Of a DNA stretch of 64,000 bases, positions 32,347 to 44,600 are shown piece after piece (position 1 is the first letter of the stretch; each line of letters begins with the position of its first letter). The notes under the pieces are model-generated. The model made no database searches. It had not been told where the DNA came from and saw only the letters and a list, made by a program, of their open reading frames with translations. The position numbers and the translations under genes were made by a program. The stretch spans positions 6,223,501 through 6,287,500 of the forward strand of contig NC_064233.1 in NCBI RefSeq assembly GCF_023101765.2, in the 5' to 3' direction. Origin of the DNA: Spodoptera frugiperda (lineage: Eukaryota > Arthropoda > Insecta > Lepidoptera > Noctuidae).

Positions 32347-35300
32347 GTAAGATGCATTTAAATATTTCCTAAAATATTTACGAAGCTAAAAACCTTTAAA
32401 CATAAGTTTCTCTTTGTTTCGATGTGTTTAAAAAAATATTTTTTTGTAATCGCGAAATAATACGTATATTTTCGCGCATTTTAATTTGTTTCGGTGAAAA
32501 CAACCGATTATGATTACATGTTTTCGATTTCAAATAAACAATTTATTGATTTTTATGATACTAATAATCATTTTCTATTATTTCGATTTCAATACGATAA
32601 TTCAATTTCACTTTTCTTATCAGTTTTATGAAATTAATATTTTTACGAATTCATAACAAAAAATGATTAAAAAAAATTGCTGATAACAGATTAATACACC
32701 AATAATGTTAGAACAATACATATTTTCATTCATTTACTAATGAATAGAAGTAAAATTATAATCAAATTAGATATAAGAAATAGTGAAGTAACACCCATTA
32801 ATTTTAGACTTGTAACTTTATAAAGTACAGTTTAAACAATTATCTTCAATCTGCTCGGGTGTGTCTGACTTCCTTATTAAGTATACTGCCCTCTCACAGC
32901 CAGGAGAAATTGTTGTTTTATTTATTTTATCTTTTATTTTTGTTGTTCACACATAACTCATAATAAAAACAAATAATATTATAAATGCGACCAGAACCCT
33001 TAACTGACGAGCATGTATGAAAATACTGATGACTGTTGATGAAGCAAAAGAGGTGTGTAAGAATCGTAGCAATTGGCGTTCCATTGTCTCTGCCTACCCT
33101 GATGAGAGACAGGCGTGATGTTATGTATGTATTACAAATGCGAATGTCTGTATGTATGTTTGTTTGTTTGTAACATCTTCACATCAAAATAGCTGAATCG
33201 GAATCAGGATAAAATTTAGCACTGAGTAGATTATAGTCTGGAATAACATGTAGTTGACTATAATACTAAGTACCCATTATTATTTTATTAATTTATTCCT
33301 TTTCCATATAGATTACATTATAATATACTAAGCCCCACAAAACCGTTGTAATGGTTTGACTGTGGGGTCGCTGAGTCTCTGTGTCATTGTATTGACTATC
33401 CGTCATTTTATTAAACCTTACCTGTGTCCTAATGGACAATTTGTTATTCCTATTAACTAGGTATCTACATTACAATATTCAGATACTCTTTTAGCTTTGA
33501 GCCATAGTTACTACTTTTATCATATTTTTATACAGATTACTCAATTGACAGGATAAAAGTCGGGATAGCATGTTGATAACAAAATCAATAATTTTATCAA
33601 AGCATTGCTTGGTAGGACCATTTTAACCGACTTGAAAAAAGATAGTTACCAGTTTGTCGAATATTATGTGCAGGAAGACTACTAAGGAAATATTTAGAAT
33701 TCTACAATATCAATATGTATAGTGGTTTGAAAAAAATAGTTGGTCTGGTTGGTTGAGTCGTCGGAGCGCGAGCGTCGAGAAAGAGTTCTCGGATCAATTC
33801 TGAGGTCTTAGTACGAGTTTGTTTTGCGTTCAACGATATCGAAAAGAGAGCGCCTTCGCTTCGCTCTGATTGATTGGTTCATTGGAGCCGGCCCATCAGA
33901 GTGCCGATCGCGCTTTGGTTTCGTTTTCGTTAAAATTAAAGCAACCTCTGATTATATGCATGTCTGCCTATCTCTACGAGAATAAAATTAAAAAAGCAAA
34001 ACGTTGTGTAAATGTATTTTTTTATTATTTGTGGTAATTTTTATACCAATTCAGTTTAGTTATAGGTACCAACCGCTTGCGCTGTTCTCCGACTATCCTA
34101 ACGAACATTTTTTTTTCTTTTATACGAGACTTTGCGCTAACATAACACTGAATCCAATTTGGTGCAGTCATATCGCTAATATTTATTTTTAATTTAAATT
34201 GAAGATATCTGTCCAATATTATTAGACATCTCCAGAAGAAAGCGGACACATTTAAGTGTAGGAGAGCCATGCTTCGGCACGTATGGGCCGGCTCGACCGG
34301 AGTCATACTACGACGGTCTCACAGAAAACCGACGTGAAACAACGCTTGCGTTGTGTGAGTGAGGTTACCGGAGGCCCAATTACCGCCTTCCTTATCTTCC
34401 CAATCTCCGATTCTCCAACAACCCCCAAAATCCCGGCAACGCACTTGTAACGCCTCTGGTGTTTCGGGTGTCCATGGGCGACGGCAATTGCTTACCATCA
34501 GGTGATCCGTCTGCTTGTTTACCGGCTTATTACATAAAAAAAGACACAAATAGCTCTCATAAGATTCGCTATTTTTAAACAGACCCAAATAGCTCACTGT
34601 ACGACATAATATCACACAAAAATTTACTAATACATATTATTATATTTTTTTTACGCTCTAGAAACACGGAACGAAAATGAGATGAGAAAAAATAAATAGA
34701 AATAGGTAAACAGGTCCGTTTCACAGTCGAGACGGACGAGTCAATAAAATCGATAATGAAGGCACTTGTGTACGTATTTATTATATTGTTGGGAGGCGCG
34801 AGGCATAAGCGGAAGCGGGGCGGGCTTGGTATCTTGATATTAGGGTAGATGACTAATTTTGTTTTATTTTAATGTCCGTCTTGTAGATTATTTTGAAACA
34901 TTAGACACGTATTTATTATTTTCTTACGTAAGCAAGTACTTTCGAAGATATATCGATTTGAAATGTCACGTGGCGTCAGTTCTAGGTAATTTTTATACGT
35001 AGAAATTACGTGATTGCTCCCACTTCTTAATTTTGATGCGTTGTATCTAAAAATTGTTATCTTATATAACAAAGTAAAAAAATACGTGTCTAATATTTTT
35101 TCATTACTTACCTAACTGACAGATTAAATAGATTTTTAATTTTCATCATCTCTATTGCTTACCCTCAGGTGTTCCGTATGCTCGTATACCGGCTTATAAG
35201 TACCATAAAAAACCAATAAGGTAACAAAATATTTTTTCAAAGATTAAAATTGTCTGTCTGTGGAAAAAAGGAGAAAAGCAACCTTTTTCTTATAATCAGT

Positions 35301-38300
35301 TAAACTTTTCAATGCCATGTAATTTTACGAGTATGCGTGAATAATTTTACATGAAGTTATCCGTGTCGTCGTTTTTATGCGAAATTAATGAGATCTTGTC
35401 CTTAAGTGTATGAAACAAAACGTCGGCTTATTGCAAGAAATCATTTAGGTACTGCAAAAAATCACTTAATAAGTTTTTATCTACAGTGGACTTATTTTGT
35501 CACATTCTACAAAATGCAAAAACAAGTTTCATCAACAAAGTCAAAGCATTTATTTCAATTAAGCCTAAATTAGGCACTTTTGAAACGTCAAATTTAATTG
35601 TCCGTCAGTCTGTCTGTCAGTGAAGCTAGCCTTTGCTTCAAACTTGTTACAGGTGTTACGAAGTGAAATTAATTAGGTAACATGGCGTAGTTATTTGATA
35701 AAATAATGTTAGATAACTAATTTAAATGACACAAAAATAAATGGTAGGTAAAATGTTTGTATTAGATAGACTGATTCAAGAGGAAGGTATCTATGTACCC
35801 CTAATATAGGTATCCATAATAACCGCACAAAGCCAGGGCGGATCGCTAGTAAAAAAAATGTAATTACTAATCTCTGTTACGGCACAACCGCGTCGAATCA
35901 AATCGCCGCCATCTTGCCGCTCGCGCCACACGCCAATTCCAACGTGGGCTCCACGTTTCAAAGATAGTATGCTACCGACTTATCATTTTGTGTTTAATTT
36001 GACACGATCGGTCGGCCAAAATGGACGGGATAGATAAAGAATCTTTGGACAAACTCCAGCAGTTGATTGATCAGACCACGGAGCCTGGAAAGGCTCCGAA
36101 CAGGAAGGCCATTATTGATATGCTGGATTCCGTTGACTTAGCTGATGATGTGAAGGAAAATTTGAAAGCTATGTTGACTGGTGATGTGCCAAAGGTCTTT
36201 GGCGGATATGCTGGAGGTTCCCTTTTGGCTATTTTCTTCATTATACTCGTTTTTGCTTTGATAGGTAAGCCATTTTTTTATTTGTTTATAGTGGGTGTTT
36301 TTCCGATTTGGTATTTTTCTTTTATTTGCGCGCGGTGTTCTGTTTTTCTTTTTTGGTTGAGTGAATTATAGTGTTATGTATAATTCGTAATTTAATTGGT
36401 AAAAGAAGTAAATAATGCATTGTTAAAGACTGTGAAAGTGAAGTTTGTTTTGTCAGTGTTTATTTTGTTGTTGGTCTATGTAGATTCAAGGTTACATAGT
36501 CACAGGAGTTGCAGTTGTTCAAATAAAAAACTATTTGTGACGTGAACCGATCTGAAAATAGTCTGTTATCTCAAGTGATACGTTATTCTTAAATTTCTTT
36601 ATAAATATGTATAGAGATTAGAGAGTCAATTTTTTCAGTGTATTTTAAAACATCTTTAAATAATAACAACAGTTTTTGCTATTAGACCTACTATCACCCT
36701 TACCGCTATTTCATAGTACTCGTAAAATGGTGAAAAGTGGATATTACATTGTATACATAATTATTATGTGCACTTCTGAATACCCATGCTATTTTTTGGC
36801 ACGAATGGACCGGCCTCACCGGAGTGATACCACGGCCTTACAGAAAACCGACGTGAAACAACGCTTACGTTGTGTGAGTGAGGTTACTGGAGGCCCAATT
36901 ATCCCCCCTACCCTTCCCAATCTTCGTAGGCCGCGATTCTCCAACAACTCTTAAATTCCTAACCCCCAAAAAGGCCGCCAACGCACTTGTTACGCCTCTG
37001 GTGTTTCGGGTGTTCATAGGCGATGGCGATTGATTACCATCAGGTGGTTCAGGCTGCTCCTTTGCCGGCTTATACCATAAAAAACATAACCCTCCTTCTG
37101 GCGCAGTCGGGTAAAAATACCCATAATTAAAAAGTCTAACATTATGTTATGTTATATCATTATGTAAACGATAACCGGTTCGGAGCTCATAGGAACCCAA
37201 TTTGTTATCAGTGATAAGACTTGTATTATCTACAAACCAAACCCACGACTTAATTTTTGTTGGATTTAGGATTACTTTCATTGATTGGAGCATTTAAAAT
37301 ATTTACTTGTTACCTACTTAAAAGGTCGTTGCTACTTGTAGTACCTAAATATTATATAATTTATATATAAAATTAATTACTAGAAACGTCGTTTATAAAA
37401 TGGTAATAAGTGCAACAGCTGAGAACAGGTTCGAAGTTTTTTTTATGGTATTAGTCTGTAAACGAGCTGACGGAACGGCTGACGTTGTTTCACGTTGGTT
37501 TTCTGTGAGGCCGTGGTATCACTCCGGTCGAGGTGTCTAAACAATCTTAGAAAGTACATATTACTCGGAAAAAATCACATAGTTATTTGCTGTTGATAGG
37601 TTTCGAAACCACACCCGCATGCATGAGGATCGGGCGTTTTAAACCTCCTGGTCGCCATGACATTTCTGGTGATCATTATTTTTATGTTTTCCTCCAAAAT
37701 ATTAGAAAAAAAAACAACTTTTGTTTAAATTTCAAAAGTGTGGCAAACTTCGTACCGTCTCAATAATTTTTTTCTCACTTTTTAAACCTTCCCTGGACTT
37801 CGACAAATAATTCAAGACCAAAATTAGCCAAAACGGTCCAGCCGTTTTCGAGTTTTAGCGAGACTAACAAACAGCAATTCATTTATCAATATAAGATGAA
37901 GTAATAATCACGTATACTAGTTGATGTTCTATTGTAGCCTATTATTATTGGATGTCTGTTATTATCCTTCCCCGATAAATGGACTATCCAATACAAAAAC
38001 AATTATCCAATTCGGACCAGTAATTCCGGAGATTAGCGCGTTGAAACAAACAAACTCTTCAGCTTTATATATTGACTAGCTACTTCTGCGCGGTTTCACC
38101 CGCTCTGCTTATCTCCTATTGGTCATAGCGTGATGTTTTATAGCCTATAGCCTTCCTCGATAAATGCACTATCCAACACAAAAATAATTATTTAATTTGG
38201 ACCAGTAGTTCCGGAGATTAGCGCGTTGAAACAAACAAACTCTTCAGCTTTATATATCGATATAGGTTTTATTATGATATTTGTCAAGGTCATACGATAT

Positions 38301-41300
38301 TAGCTATTCATAAACAAATTTTTAATGAAAAAAAACTTGATTCTCTGCATACATTAATAGTTTATTTTTAAATCGATTGGCTGTAGAACTAATTTAGTTT
38401 TAATAGCTTTCTTTTTTGTTTAAAATTATTTTAATTAAAATGGATTTGTCACAACGTCTCACGCCTTTTATCCCCGAAGAGGTAAGCAGAGGTGCACATT
38501 ACGGCATGTAATGCCGCTATACAATGGACAATGTATACTTACCCACTTTTTACCATTTATGTCATGTAATAATCGAATGGTCGCAAGTCAGACTGCTGAG
38601 TAAAGGGTGTCAGGTTCGATTACCGGGTTGGGCCAAGTATTACTGGGCTTTTTTTGAAAATTTCTCAGTAACACGGAGTCTTATATTGTGCCCAGTATAT
38701 GGCAATAGGCTCACCCCCTATAATATGGGACTTTACAAATGGTGAAATGTGGTTGTCCCTACATTTTATAATGGCATTTGCGTAATGTGCACTTCTGCCT
38801 ACCCCTTCTGGGAGAAAAGGCGTGAGGATACGATGATGACTAATCTACTAATGTGCCTTCTTGATCAATAGAGCATTATATTATGTATTAATGATAAACA
38901 AACAACAATGTAACGCCTATCTATTTATCTACTTTTCTCACATGTAGGTCACCTCTCTAATAATCTCTCTCTCTACATATTATATACTTACTATATAGTA
39001 TATTATTATATTACATTGTACATAATATAAACAAAGATAAAAGTATGTCATGACAAATATATTATGTCATAATCATAGGTATACATCTATTTTTACATAA
39101 AAATTATGTATCGTGAAAAAATTGATTGAAATAAAGAACGATAGTTCGAAAAATACCCATGACCTATTATAGCGAGTCTGTATGGTGTTTTGTAATAGGT
39201 TTGTGATAAGGAATTTGTTAGATAGGATTAAAAAGATAACTGACAAGGTGTATTTTTTACGCCTGTAGTTAGTATAAAGAAAAAAATAAGCTTCGCAAAT
39301 AATTAATAAGCGTTTATACCAATCTTCTGCCTCCTTACCTATCTTCCCAATCCCCGATTCTCCAAAAACCCTTAAAGGCCGGCAACACACTTATAACGCC
39401 TCTGGTGTTTATTGTGGCCATGGGCGGCGGCTTACCATCAGGTGATCGATTATCGGCTTATACCATAAAAAAATCAATTTATTCACAGTTCTTCTGTCCT
39501 AAAACTTTACTTTTATACATAGAGAAAAAAATCTAAATAACTAACTAAAGTAATCCTCAGTCTTCAAACTATCTCCATACCAAATCGCATCACAATCAAC
39601 CCAGCAGTTTTAACGAAAAAGCCTAAAAAACAAACATACGAATATCGCTTAATCTTGCTCAGTAGCAAAAACACGTTCGTAGGTAAAACGCTTGTTACCA
39701 TTTACCGTAAAGTTTCGAAATTTCTGATACCATTATCACAACGAAAAGATAAATAATTTTCCAATTATATTTGTCCACGTAGTAGTGATAAATCTTAATG
39801 CTTTGATACAGTTTATCTATAGGAGTCAGACCAAACGGTGAGTGTCTACTGTCTTTACTTTAAACGCTAAATTAATACGATTTTTAAGTCTATTTTTTGA
39901 GGATTCTGGTCTAAGGAACCTGGTGGTCTCGCATGGTCTTGTAATTGTTAAAGTTTTGGACATTTTCTGTTGTCTTTCAATTATTTTTAGTTTACACTTG
40001 GAACTGATAACATAACTATCCAAATAGTATGTTATTGTAATGTTTTTTTTCCAAAACATCTTTTGCGATTTCAAAATTTTATCAATACGGTGGATAACTA
40101 GTAAATAATATGACTTATATTTTATTATATTCTGTGAGAATACGATAAATAATTAATACTTTCCTGGGCCCAAAATAAAAATCAAAATATAGACCTTATT
40201 TAATATTATTTAACTTCGAATTCAACCAATTTATAAACAACTTCAAAGGCCATTTTCACTATAAACTAAATTCTCCAAAGAAATCCTTTCGCTCCACAAA
40301 GAGATTGACCCCAAAACCGTCCACTAACCAGACCGATGCGCCAGAATTCTCAAAATAAACCTACGAACATAGTATTTTTGGCCGTCAATATCAGAGCGCA
40401 GTCGCTCTTAATGCATCTCTCTATTATCTAAGATGCACCAGTTATAACCATTAAAAAAACACCCAAAATTCGCACCAGGGACCGCAAAATGGCAGAGCAA
40501 GAAGACTTAGAACCGCAAGACCCGGGAATGTCCATCAGTAAAATGATTGGTGAAAAGCTAACCGAATCGATACAAAACATGGATGTCTTCACCACGCTAC
40601 AGAAAATGGTATCCATGGAACCTGGTGATGAAGAGTCCCAAGGCATACAGAATCAGCTAAAAGGGGTTTTGGAAAAGTTCAGAGATATGAATCCGGAAGA
40701 AAAGAGGGAGTTTGCCAAGAAGATTAAAGATGGACTTGCAAGCAAATTGAGTATGCGGTTGAAAGATAATGCCATGTTGGCTAATGTTGAGGATGCCATC
40801 AGGAGTGCTGTGATGACGAAGCTGTATATGGTTGCTGCTGCTGTTCTCATCTTTATACTAGTGCTAGGTATGTTTGGTATAACAAGTTGTAGTGAAAAAG
40901 TGGTGGCAATATGGCAGTGTTTAGTTTTGATGGTGATTAACCCCTGGTATGCACTGATCAGTGCGAGACACAATGTGTATTATACTGTTGTCTCATATAG
41001 CTGCAGACAAAAGGTTAATGTGTTGTTTTTGTTTGTGATGCTATTTGAAAAAAAAATTGACACTTGATCAAATTATTCGATGGGTTTTTGGTGTGATTTA
41101 ATGTGTGGTTTAGGCAGTTATAATAAAATTGTCGTATAGATTAAAGACATAGAATAGACCCAGCTTACTACTTTGATAGCCGTCTGTGCACGCTGCTCAT
41201 GATGAAGAGTCCCTCTGTGACTCGAAACTAGTAGAACTTTTCTCCATTAATGTACGTGAGTAAATCGTGATGTTTTGATAATTTTGTACGCCTCAGGATA

Positions 41301-43906
41301 GTTGTTAGAAAAATAATGTGATATAGAATTTCAATTCTACACAATTTATTCTAAGTTGCAGACGGGTATTCCGAGGCTCCGGCTCGAAAAGCAAGAGTAG
41401 GAACGGGGTGGTTTTTAGTCAGTAAGAGTCTGATACACCCTCTCGCCTCACCCAAGGCGAGCAGAAGTTTTTGGATGATTTTCCCTCCTTAATGAAAGTA
41501 CAATTTATTCTACATTTGATTAAATAAAATAGATGTCTTGTTTTTGGAGAAGAATTTGATTAAATTGTGATGATTTGGAGATAGTTTGAAGACTGACGAT
41601 AACAATGGCTATTTAGATTACAATTGATTTCACTTGAAACTTAAAGTTATCAATGACGTTGTTCATTAACAATTACGATGTGTGGTATGTATGTAACTGT
41701 GCTACGAAGATGTAATAGTAAGGCTGTGAAACTATGTGTCTGTTTCCTTTAATACTAAGCTATGTAACTGTGCGAGAAAGATGCGTAGCGCGAGTATCTA
41801 TAGTAGAGAAACCATCCATAGCACACATCCATAGCACGCGTCTTTCTCTAAAAACGTAGCTTAGCTGAATCTGTTTCCACGAGTGCTAAGCAATGTGTAC
41901 CAATGAATATGATTGGTGAAAACCAAACGCATCCACAGCACTATAGCATAACACATCTCTGGTAAAAAAACAACCTTATAAAATTAACGTAATTGCTATT
42001 GGTTATAGACGTATCAATTTATTTATTCTACTCATTAAAACCCACGTAATATATTAGAACAACTGTGTTGATCATCAAATAAGTTTTTAATGAAATAGTT
42101 TCGATAATAGCCTCTAGGGAAACGTAGTTTTATCATGTTAGATATAACAGATAGATATCTTAATTCCTAATTACTAGACTTATCGTATTTTGACACAGAT
42201 TCTCCTACTAATTAAGTAGGTAACATTGAAATTCATGGGTTTTCTTCTATGGACTAAATCTGAATTGTGTTTTATATGATGTTAATAGTTGGATGTTTTA
42301 CACCGCTGGACAAAGGCATCTTTCAACACGGAGAACGTTTGAGCGTTAATCACCACCCTTGCTCAATGCGAGTTGACAATTTCAGACTTATAAGGTTTCC
42401 TTACCATGTTTTCCTTCTCCGTTTGTCAATGGGTTCCAAATAATCTTAAAAAGTACAGTACACAGATACTAAGTCTTTGACCGCCAATAGAAAATTATTG
42501 AAGGGAAATCCTCCGCTAACGTCGTCGGTTACCGGTGACAACTACGGCGTTCAATGTGTTAAACAACCCTTAAATTCCTTACCTCCATAAGGCCGGCAAC
42601 GCCTTTGGTGATCCAGTGAATTAGTGTTTGCGTAGATTTATCGGCTTTTCGAAGGTTTATTTATTTTATTTACTAAGTATATATGTATTTAGTGTTATTA
42701 TTGCCAATGCGATTGTCGTTTAATTGTAGCTATTTGTAGCAGGTTCGCTAACTTAATGTTCGATGAAACCGTGTTACAAAAAAAGAGTGTTAGGCAGTTG
42801 TCCCACCGGCAACGATGAACGAGTAACGAGTAGAGCTAGAACTAGTGAAACGAAACAAAACAAAACAAAATAGTGAAGCGAGCACTCGCCGGCAGTGTGA
42901 ACAGTCAGCGATCAACTATTTGTATATGCATCTCTTTTGTTTACACGGAAAGTATATCTATTGTACGTTTCTTGAGCGAGAAAATAGCCGATAGTTAATC
43001 GTTCACTCGCCGTTGGTGGGACAACTGCCTAATTTATAATTTTAACTTGTCTGACTTTGGCTTCTAATTAAAACGTTTTTTTTTATTGATAAAATAAACC
43101 GTATTTTGACTTAATATCGCCTACCATAATTTATTATTATTAACTAAATGAAATAATGATTTTATTTTTTGTAAATAGTTATAATGATTTGGTTATACAA
43201 AGAGAAACTTATGTCCTTAATACATTTACTTAAGATTGATATAATAGCAGCGAGAGTATTAATTGTTTATAAAAAAATCCTCATGATACCTGAGTTTGCA
43301 ACAAATTGGCGACTTTAGATCGCCAATGTACCCAGGTTGCTTCCAATCGGGCGATCTGTAAGCCATTAGGGACCTAGGTTCGAGTTTGTTTCTATGAAAT
43401 AAAACTTGTAATCCATAAAATACTGTTTTAAAGTAAGCGTCCACAAGTCTGCATCGTACGCATCGCATATAGGCATTGCCGATGATGCGGTCCGTACGAT
43501 GCGGATCAGTGGACGCAGTTGTATGAGTTTCTATACAAGACAAACTAAAATCCGTTGCGTGCGATGCGTACGATGCGGGCATGTGGACGCTTACCTTAAA
43601 GTCCCACAAAAAAACTTTAATTGGCAAACCAGCTAACTCCTTATGAGCTAATTTTTCAGAAGACATTTAAAACTCTATCATATTATTTGTTCCAGACGAT
43701 GTTAACAAAAAAAAATTTACGAAATGTGGAGTTAACTGGTTTACCAATGAAGGTATAGTAAATAAAAGTAAGTATGTTATATTAATCAAAAATATTTCTC
43801 TTAAATTCCAGTATTCTTCGGCTACAAACTATACAAATCTATAAAGGAAAAGGAAAAGAAGCGAGAGGAAAAGAAAAAAGCTAAGCAAATGAAGAAAAAG
43901 AAGTGA
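32250..43906 (+). CDS. small membrane-protein gene with three alternative first exons and one shared last exon
   Basis: Not a family I recognise. Three exons with their own ATGs (32250-32346, 36021-36264, 40489-40867) each have an in-frame stop just upstream of the ATG, a donor GT at their end, and the same phase 1. Each joins the exon 43812-43906, which supplies VFFGYKLY and then a Lys/Glu tail ending KQMKKKK. Predicted proteins have 63, 112 and 157 residues. In each a hydrophobic stretch from the first exon runs into VFFGYKLY to make one membrane helix close to the C-terminal tail. The very basic tail suggests it faces the cytosol, and the final KKKK fits a dilysine ER-retrieval signal; location is inferred. 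Three promoters feeding one tail exon would give three unrelated luminal or N-terminal domains on one anchor. Transcript evidence is needed to prove all three. Confidence 0.78.
33000..33130 (+). mobile_element. LINE 3' end with ORF2 C-terminus
   Basis: ttaactgacgagcatgtatg then gatgaagcaaaagaggtg and ggcgtgatgttatgtatg; third copy of the element at 8828-8970. Confidence 0.65.
33135..33260 (+). mobile_element. non-LTR retrotransposon 3' tail
   Basis: acatcaaaatagctgaatcg, tagattatagtctggaataa. Joined directly behind the previous element. Confidence 0.55.
33755..33945. mobile_element. MITE family L
   Basis: cttagtacgagtttgttttg, gctctgattgattggttcat, with partly inverted second half. Two adjacent copies at 50715-50998. 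Confidence 0.55.
34255..34545 (-). repeat. family B repeat, full length
   Basis: Reversed copy from gagagccatgcttcggcacg to ctgcttgtttaccggctta. Confidence 0.9.
34860..35095 (-). repeat. repeat family R
   Basis: ttcgaagatatatcgatttg and tacgtagaaattacgtgatt; an inverted relative lies at 61535-61725. Confidence 0.55.
36021..36264 (+). CDS. alternative first exon B (112-residue product)
   Basis: ATG after ggccaaa with an in-frame TGA at 36000-36002. Encodes 81 residues: an acidic, probably helical N-terminus (SLDKLQQLIDQTTEPG, AIIDMLDSVDLADDV), then GGYAGGSLLAIFFIILVFALI as membrane helix. Donor gtaagc, phase 1. The frame stays open into the intron for a while, but the donor and phase agree with exons A and C. 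Confidence 0.8.
36780..37085 (-). repeat. family B repeat
   Basis: Reversed copy from ttttggcacgaatggaccgg to tttgccggcttataccataa. Confidence 0.85.
37435..37535 (+). repeat. family B, internally deleted
   Basis: The first ~45 bases (tatggtattagtctgtaaac) are joined to the last part (ttctgtgaggccgtggtatc), with the middle missing. Confidence 0.7.
37905..38265 (-). mobile_element. two tandem LINE tails, family P
   Basis: The unit ending ttccggagattagcgcgttg..ctcttcagctttatatat occurs twice (about 37950-38075 and 38085-38262). Confidence 0.7.
38455..38830. mobile_element. two SINE C copies in head-facing inverted order
   Basis: 38455-38562 is a reversed tail (cgccttttatccccgaagag) and 38570-38828 a forward copy (gaatggtcgcaagtc head to gagaaaaggcgtgagg). 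Together they make an inverted repeat of about 100 bases. Confidence 0.75.
39320..39472 (-). repeat. family B repeat fragment
   Basis: tcccaatccccgattctcc, ggccggcaacacacttataa, gatcgattatcggcttatac. Confidence 0.8.
39475..40488. other. intron and upstream flank of first exon C
   Basis: Low in recognised repeats. A short CG-containing stretch (ggccgtcaatatcagagcgc, agtcgctctta) at 40380-40410 is a plausible start region for isoform C. Confidence 0.3.
40489..40867 (+). CDS. alternative first exon C (157-residue product)
   Basis: ATG in context cgcaaaATGG, in-frame TAA at 40429-40431. Encodes 126 residues: an acidic start MAEQEDLEPQDPGMS, an amphipathic helical region with FTTLQKMVSMEPGDEE and FRDMNPEEKREFAKK, then hydrophobic KLYMVAAAVLIFILVL. 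Donor gtatgt, phase 1. Not recognised as a named domain. Confidence 0.8.
41160..41290. mobile_element. MITE family H, half element
   Basis: cgtctgtgcacgctgctcat, atgaagagtccctctgtgac, aactagtagaacttttctcc. Confidence 0.65.
41345..41495 (-). repeat. family A repeat
   Basis: cgaggctccggctcgaaaag to tttttggatgattttccc. Confidence 0.85.
41700..41975. mobile_element. MITE family G
   Basis: Inverted halves with gctaagcaatgtgtaccaat, gattggtgaaaaccaaacgc and agagaaaccatccatagcac. Related: 48160-48425, 55180-55428, 59395-59575, 62405-62490. Confidence 0.6.
42270..42640. repeat. LINE fragment, family O and family B scrap
   Basis: 42295-42425 shares gctcaatgcgagttg with 15620. 42475-42560 is family O. 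42565-42615 has aacccttaaattccttacc and ggccggcaacgcc from family B. Confidence 0.5.
42790..43033. mobile_element. palindromic MITE with taggcagttgtccc ends, copy 1
   Basis: Left end taggcagttgtcccaccggc, right end gttggtgggacaactgccta. Interior has repeated acgagtaacgagt-type motifs. Copies 2 and 3 at 45886-46101 and 58923-59208. Confidence 0.8.
43432..43603. mobile_element. palindromic MITE with gtaagcgtccac ends
   Basis: Left end aaagtaagcgtccacaagtc, right end (reversed) gtaagcgtccacatgcccgc; interior rich in gatgcgtacgatgcg. A solo left end lies at 28247-28270 in ced-6. The 135-codon antisense frame over it is not a gene. Confidence 0.7.
43812..43906 (+). CDS. shared last exon: end of membrane helix and lysine-rich dilysine tail
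   Basis: Acceptor aaattccag, enters in phase 1, 30 codons after the split Val, then TGA at 43904-43906. Encodes VFFGYKLYKSIKEKEKKREE and a Lys-rich end KKKAKQMKKKK. Lys at -3 and -4 matches the KKXX COPI retrieval motif of ER membrane proteins (established motif; use here inferred). No upstream ATG in this exon, so it must be reached by splicing. Confidence 0.85.
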
Positions 43907-44082
43907 TTCGGACACGCACACGGAGTGAGGCTTACTAAGCGTTGTGTTAGGAAAATTATGTAAAGACACACCCTTTAATTTATTAATCTTCTGTCATACA
44001 AACTTCTATTTTAATCCACCCGGTTAGTTATTCAAGCGACGTTCCGATACGACCTTCAAGAAAAGAGCTTAATACTCCTATT

Positions 44083-44200
44083 TAAAAGGCCGGCAACGCA
44101 CCTGTGACTCCTCTGGTGTTGCGGGTGTCCATGGGCGGCGGTGATCGCTTACCATCAGGTGACTCGTCTGCTCCCTTGCCACCTATTCCATAAAAACCTA
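44083..44200 (-). repeat. family B variant (B') in the 3' UTR of the shared-tail gene
   Basis: aggccggcaacgcacctgtg, tgtccatgggcggcggtgat, aggtgactcgtctgctcc. Confidence 0.75.
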
Positions 44201-44319
44201 ATTGTCGTTAAGTCTATCATACATAGCTTAGGGGTTAATCAAATTTTAAAAGAGATCGGTGTTATTGAAGATTTTGTCAGATTTAAAAAATCTCATTCTT
44301 AATATGGAGTCGCTAATTC

Positions 44320-44445
44320 TGCGTGGTATATGGCAATAGGCTCACCCCCTATTACATGGGACTTATTACACAAATGGTGAATAGTGGGTGTACATTGTAT
44401 ATCTTTGTCTACGACATCGGGGATTAAAGGTTGACATTTTGTTAT
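44320..44445 (+). mobile_element. SINE family C fragment
   Basis: gtatatggcaataggctcac to ggggattaaaggttgac. Confidence 0.65.
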
Positions 44446-44600
44446 TGACATGTTGTTATAAAAACACTTTTCTTTTATCTTTTGTCTTTTATTATATTTC
44501 TTCTTTATAATAATCTTCTTTATTATTCTGCTGAGCGATTATTTTAGTCTTTAAATTGTTTTCTATACGTGTCGCGTTGTAATTGAAGATTTACGTGTGT

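Noticed and set aside
36265..36371. Continuation of the 36021 frame to 116 codons
   Set aside because: Same reasoning: a gtaagc donor at 36265 and phase match to the shared exon; the tail is low-complexity intron translation.
40868..41067. Continuation of the 40489 frame to 192 codons
   Set aside because: Residues after the donor at 40868 look like intron translation, while splicing to 43812 gives a coherent helix and tail in the same phase as two other first exons.
43259..43666. 135-codon minus-strand frame
   Set aside because: Runs through a palindromic MITE (43432-43603); repeat-derived.
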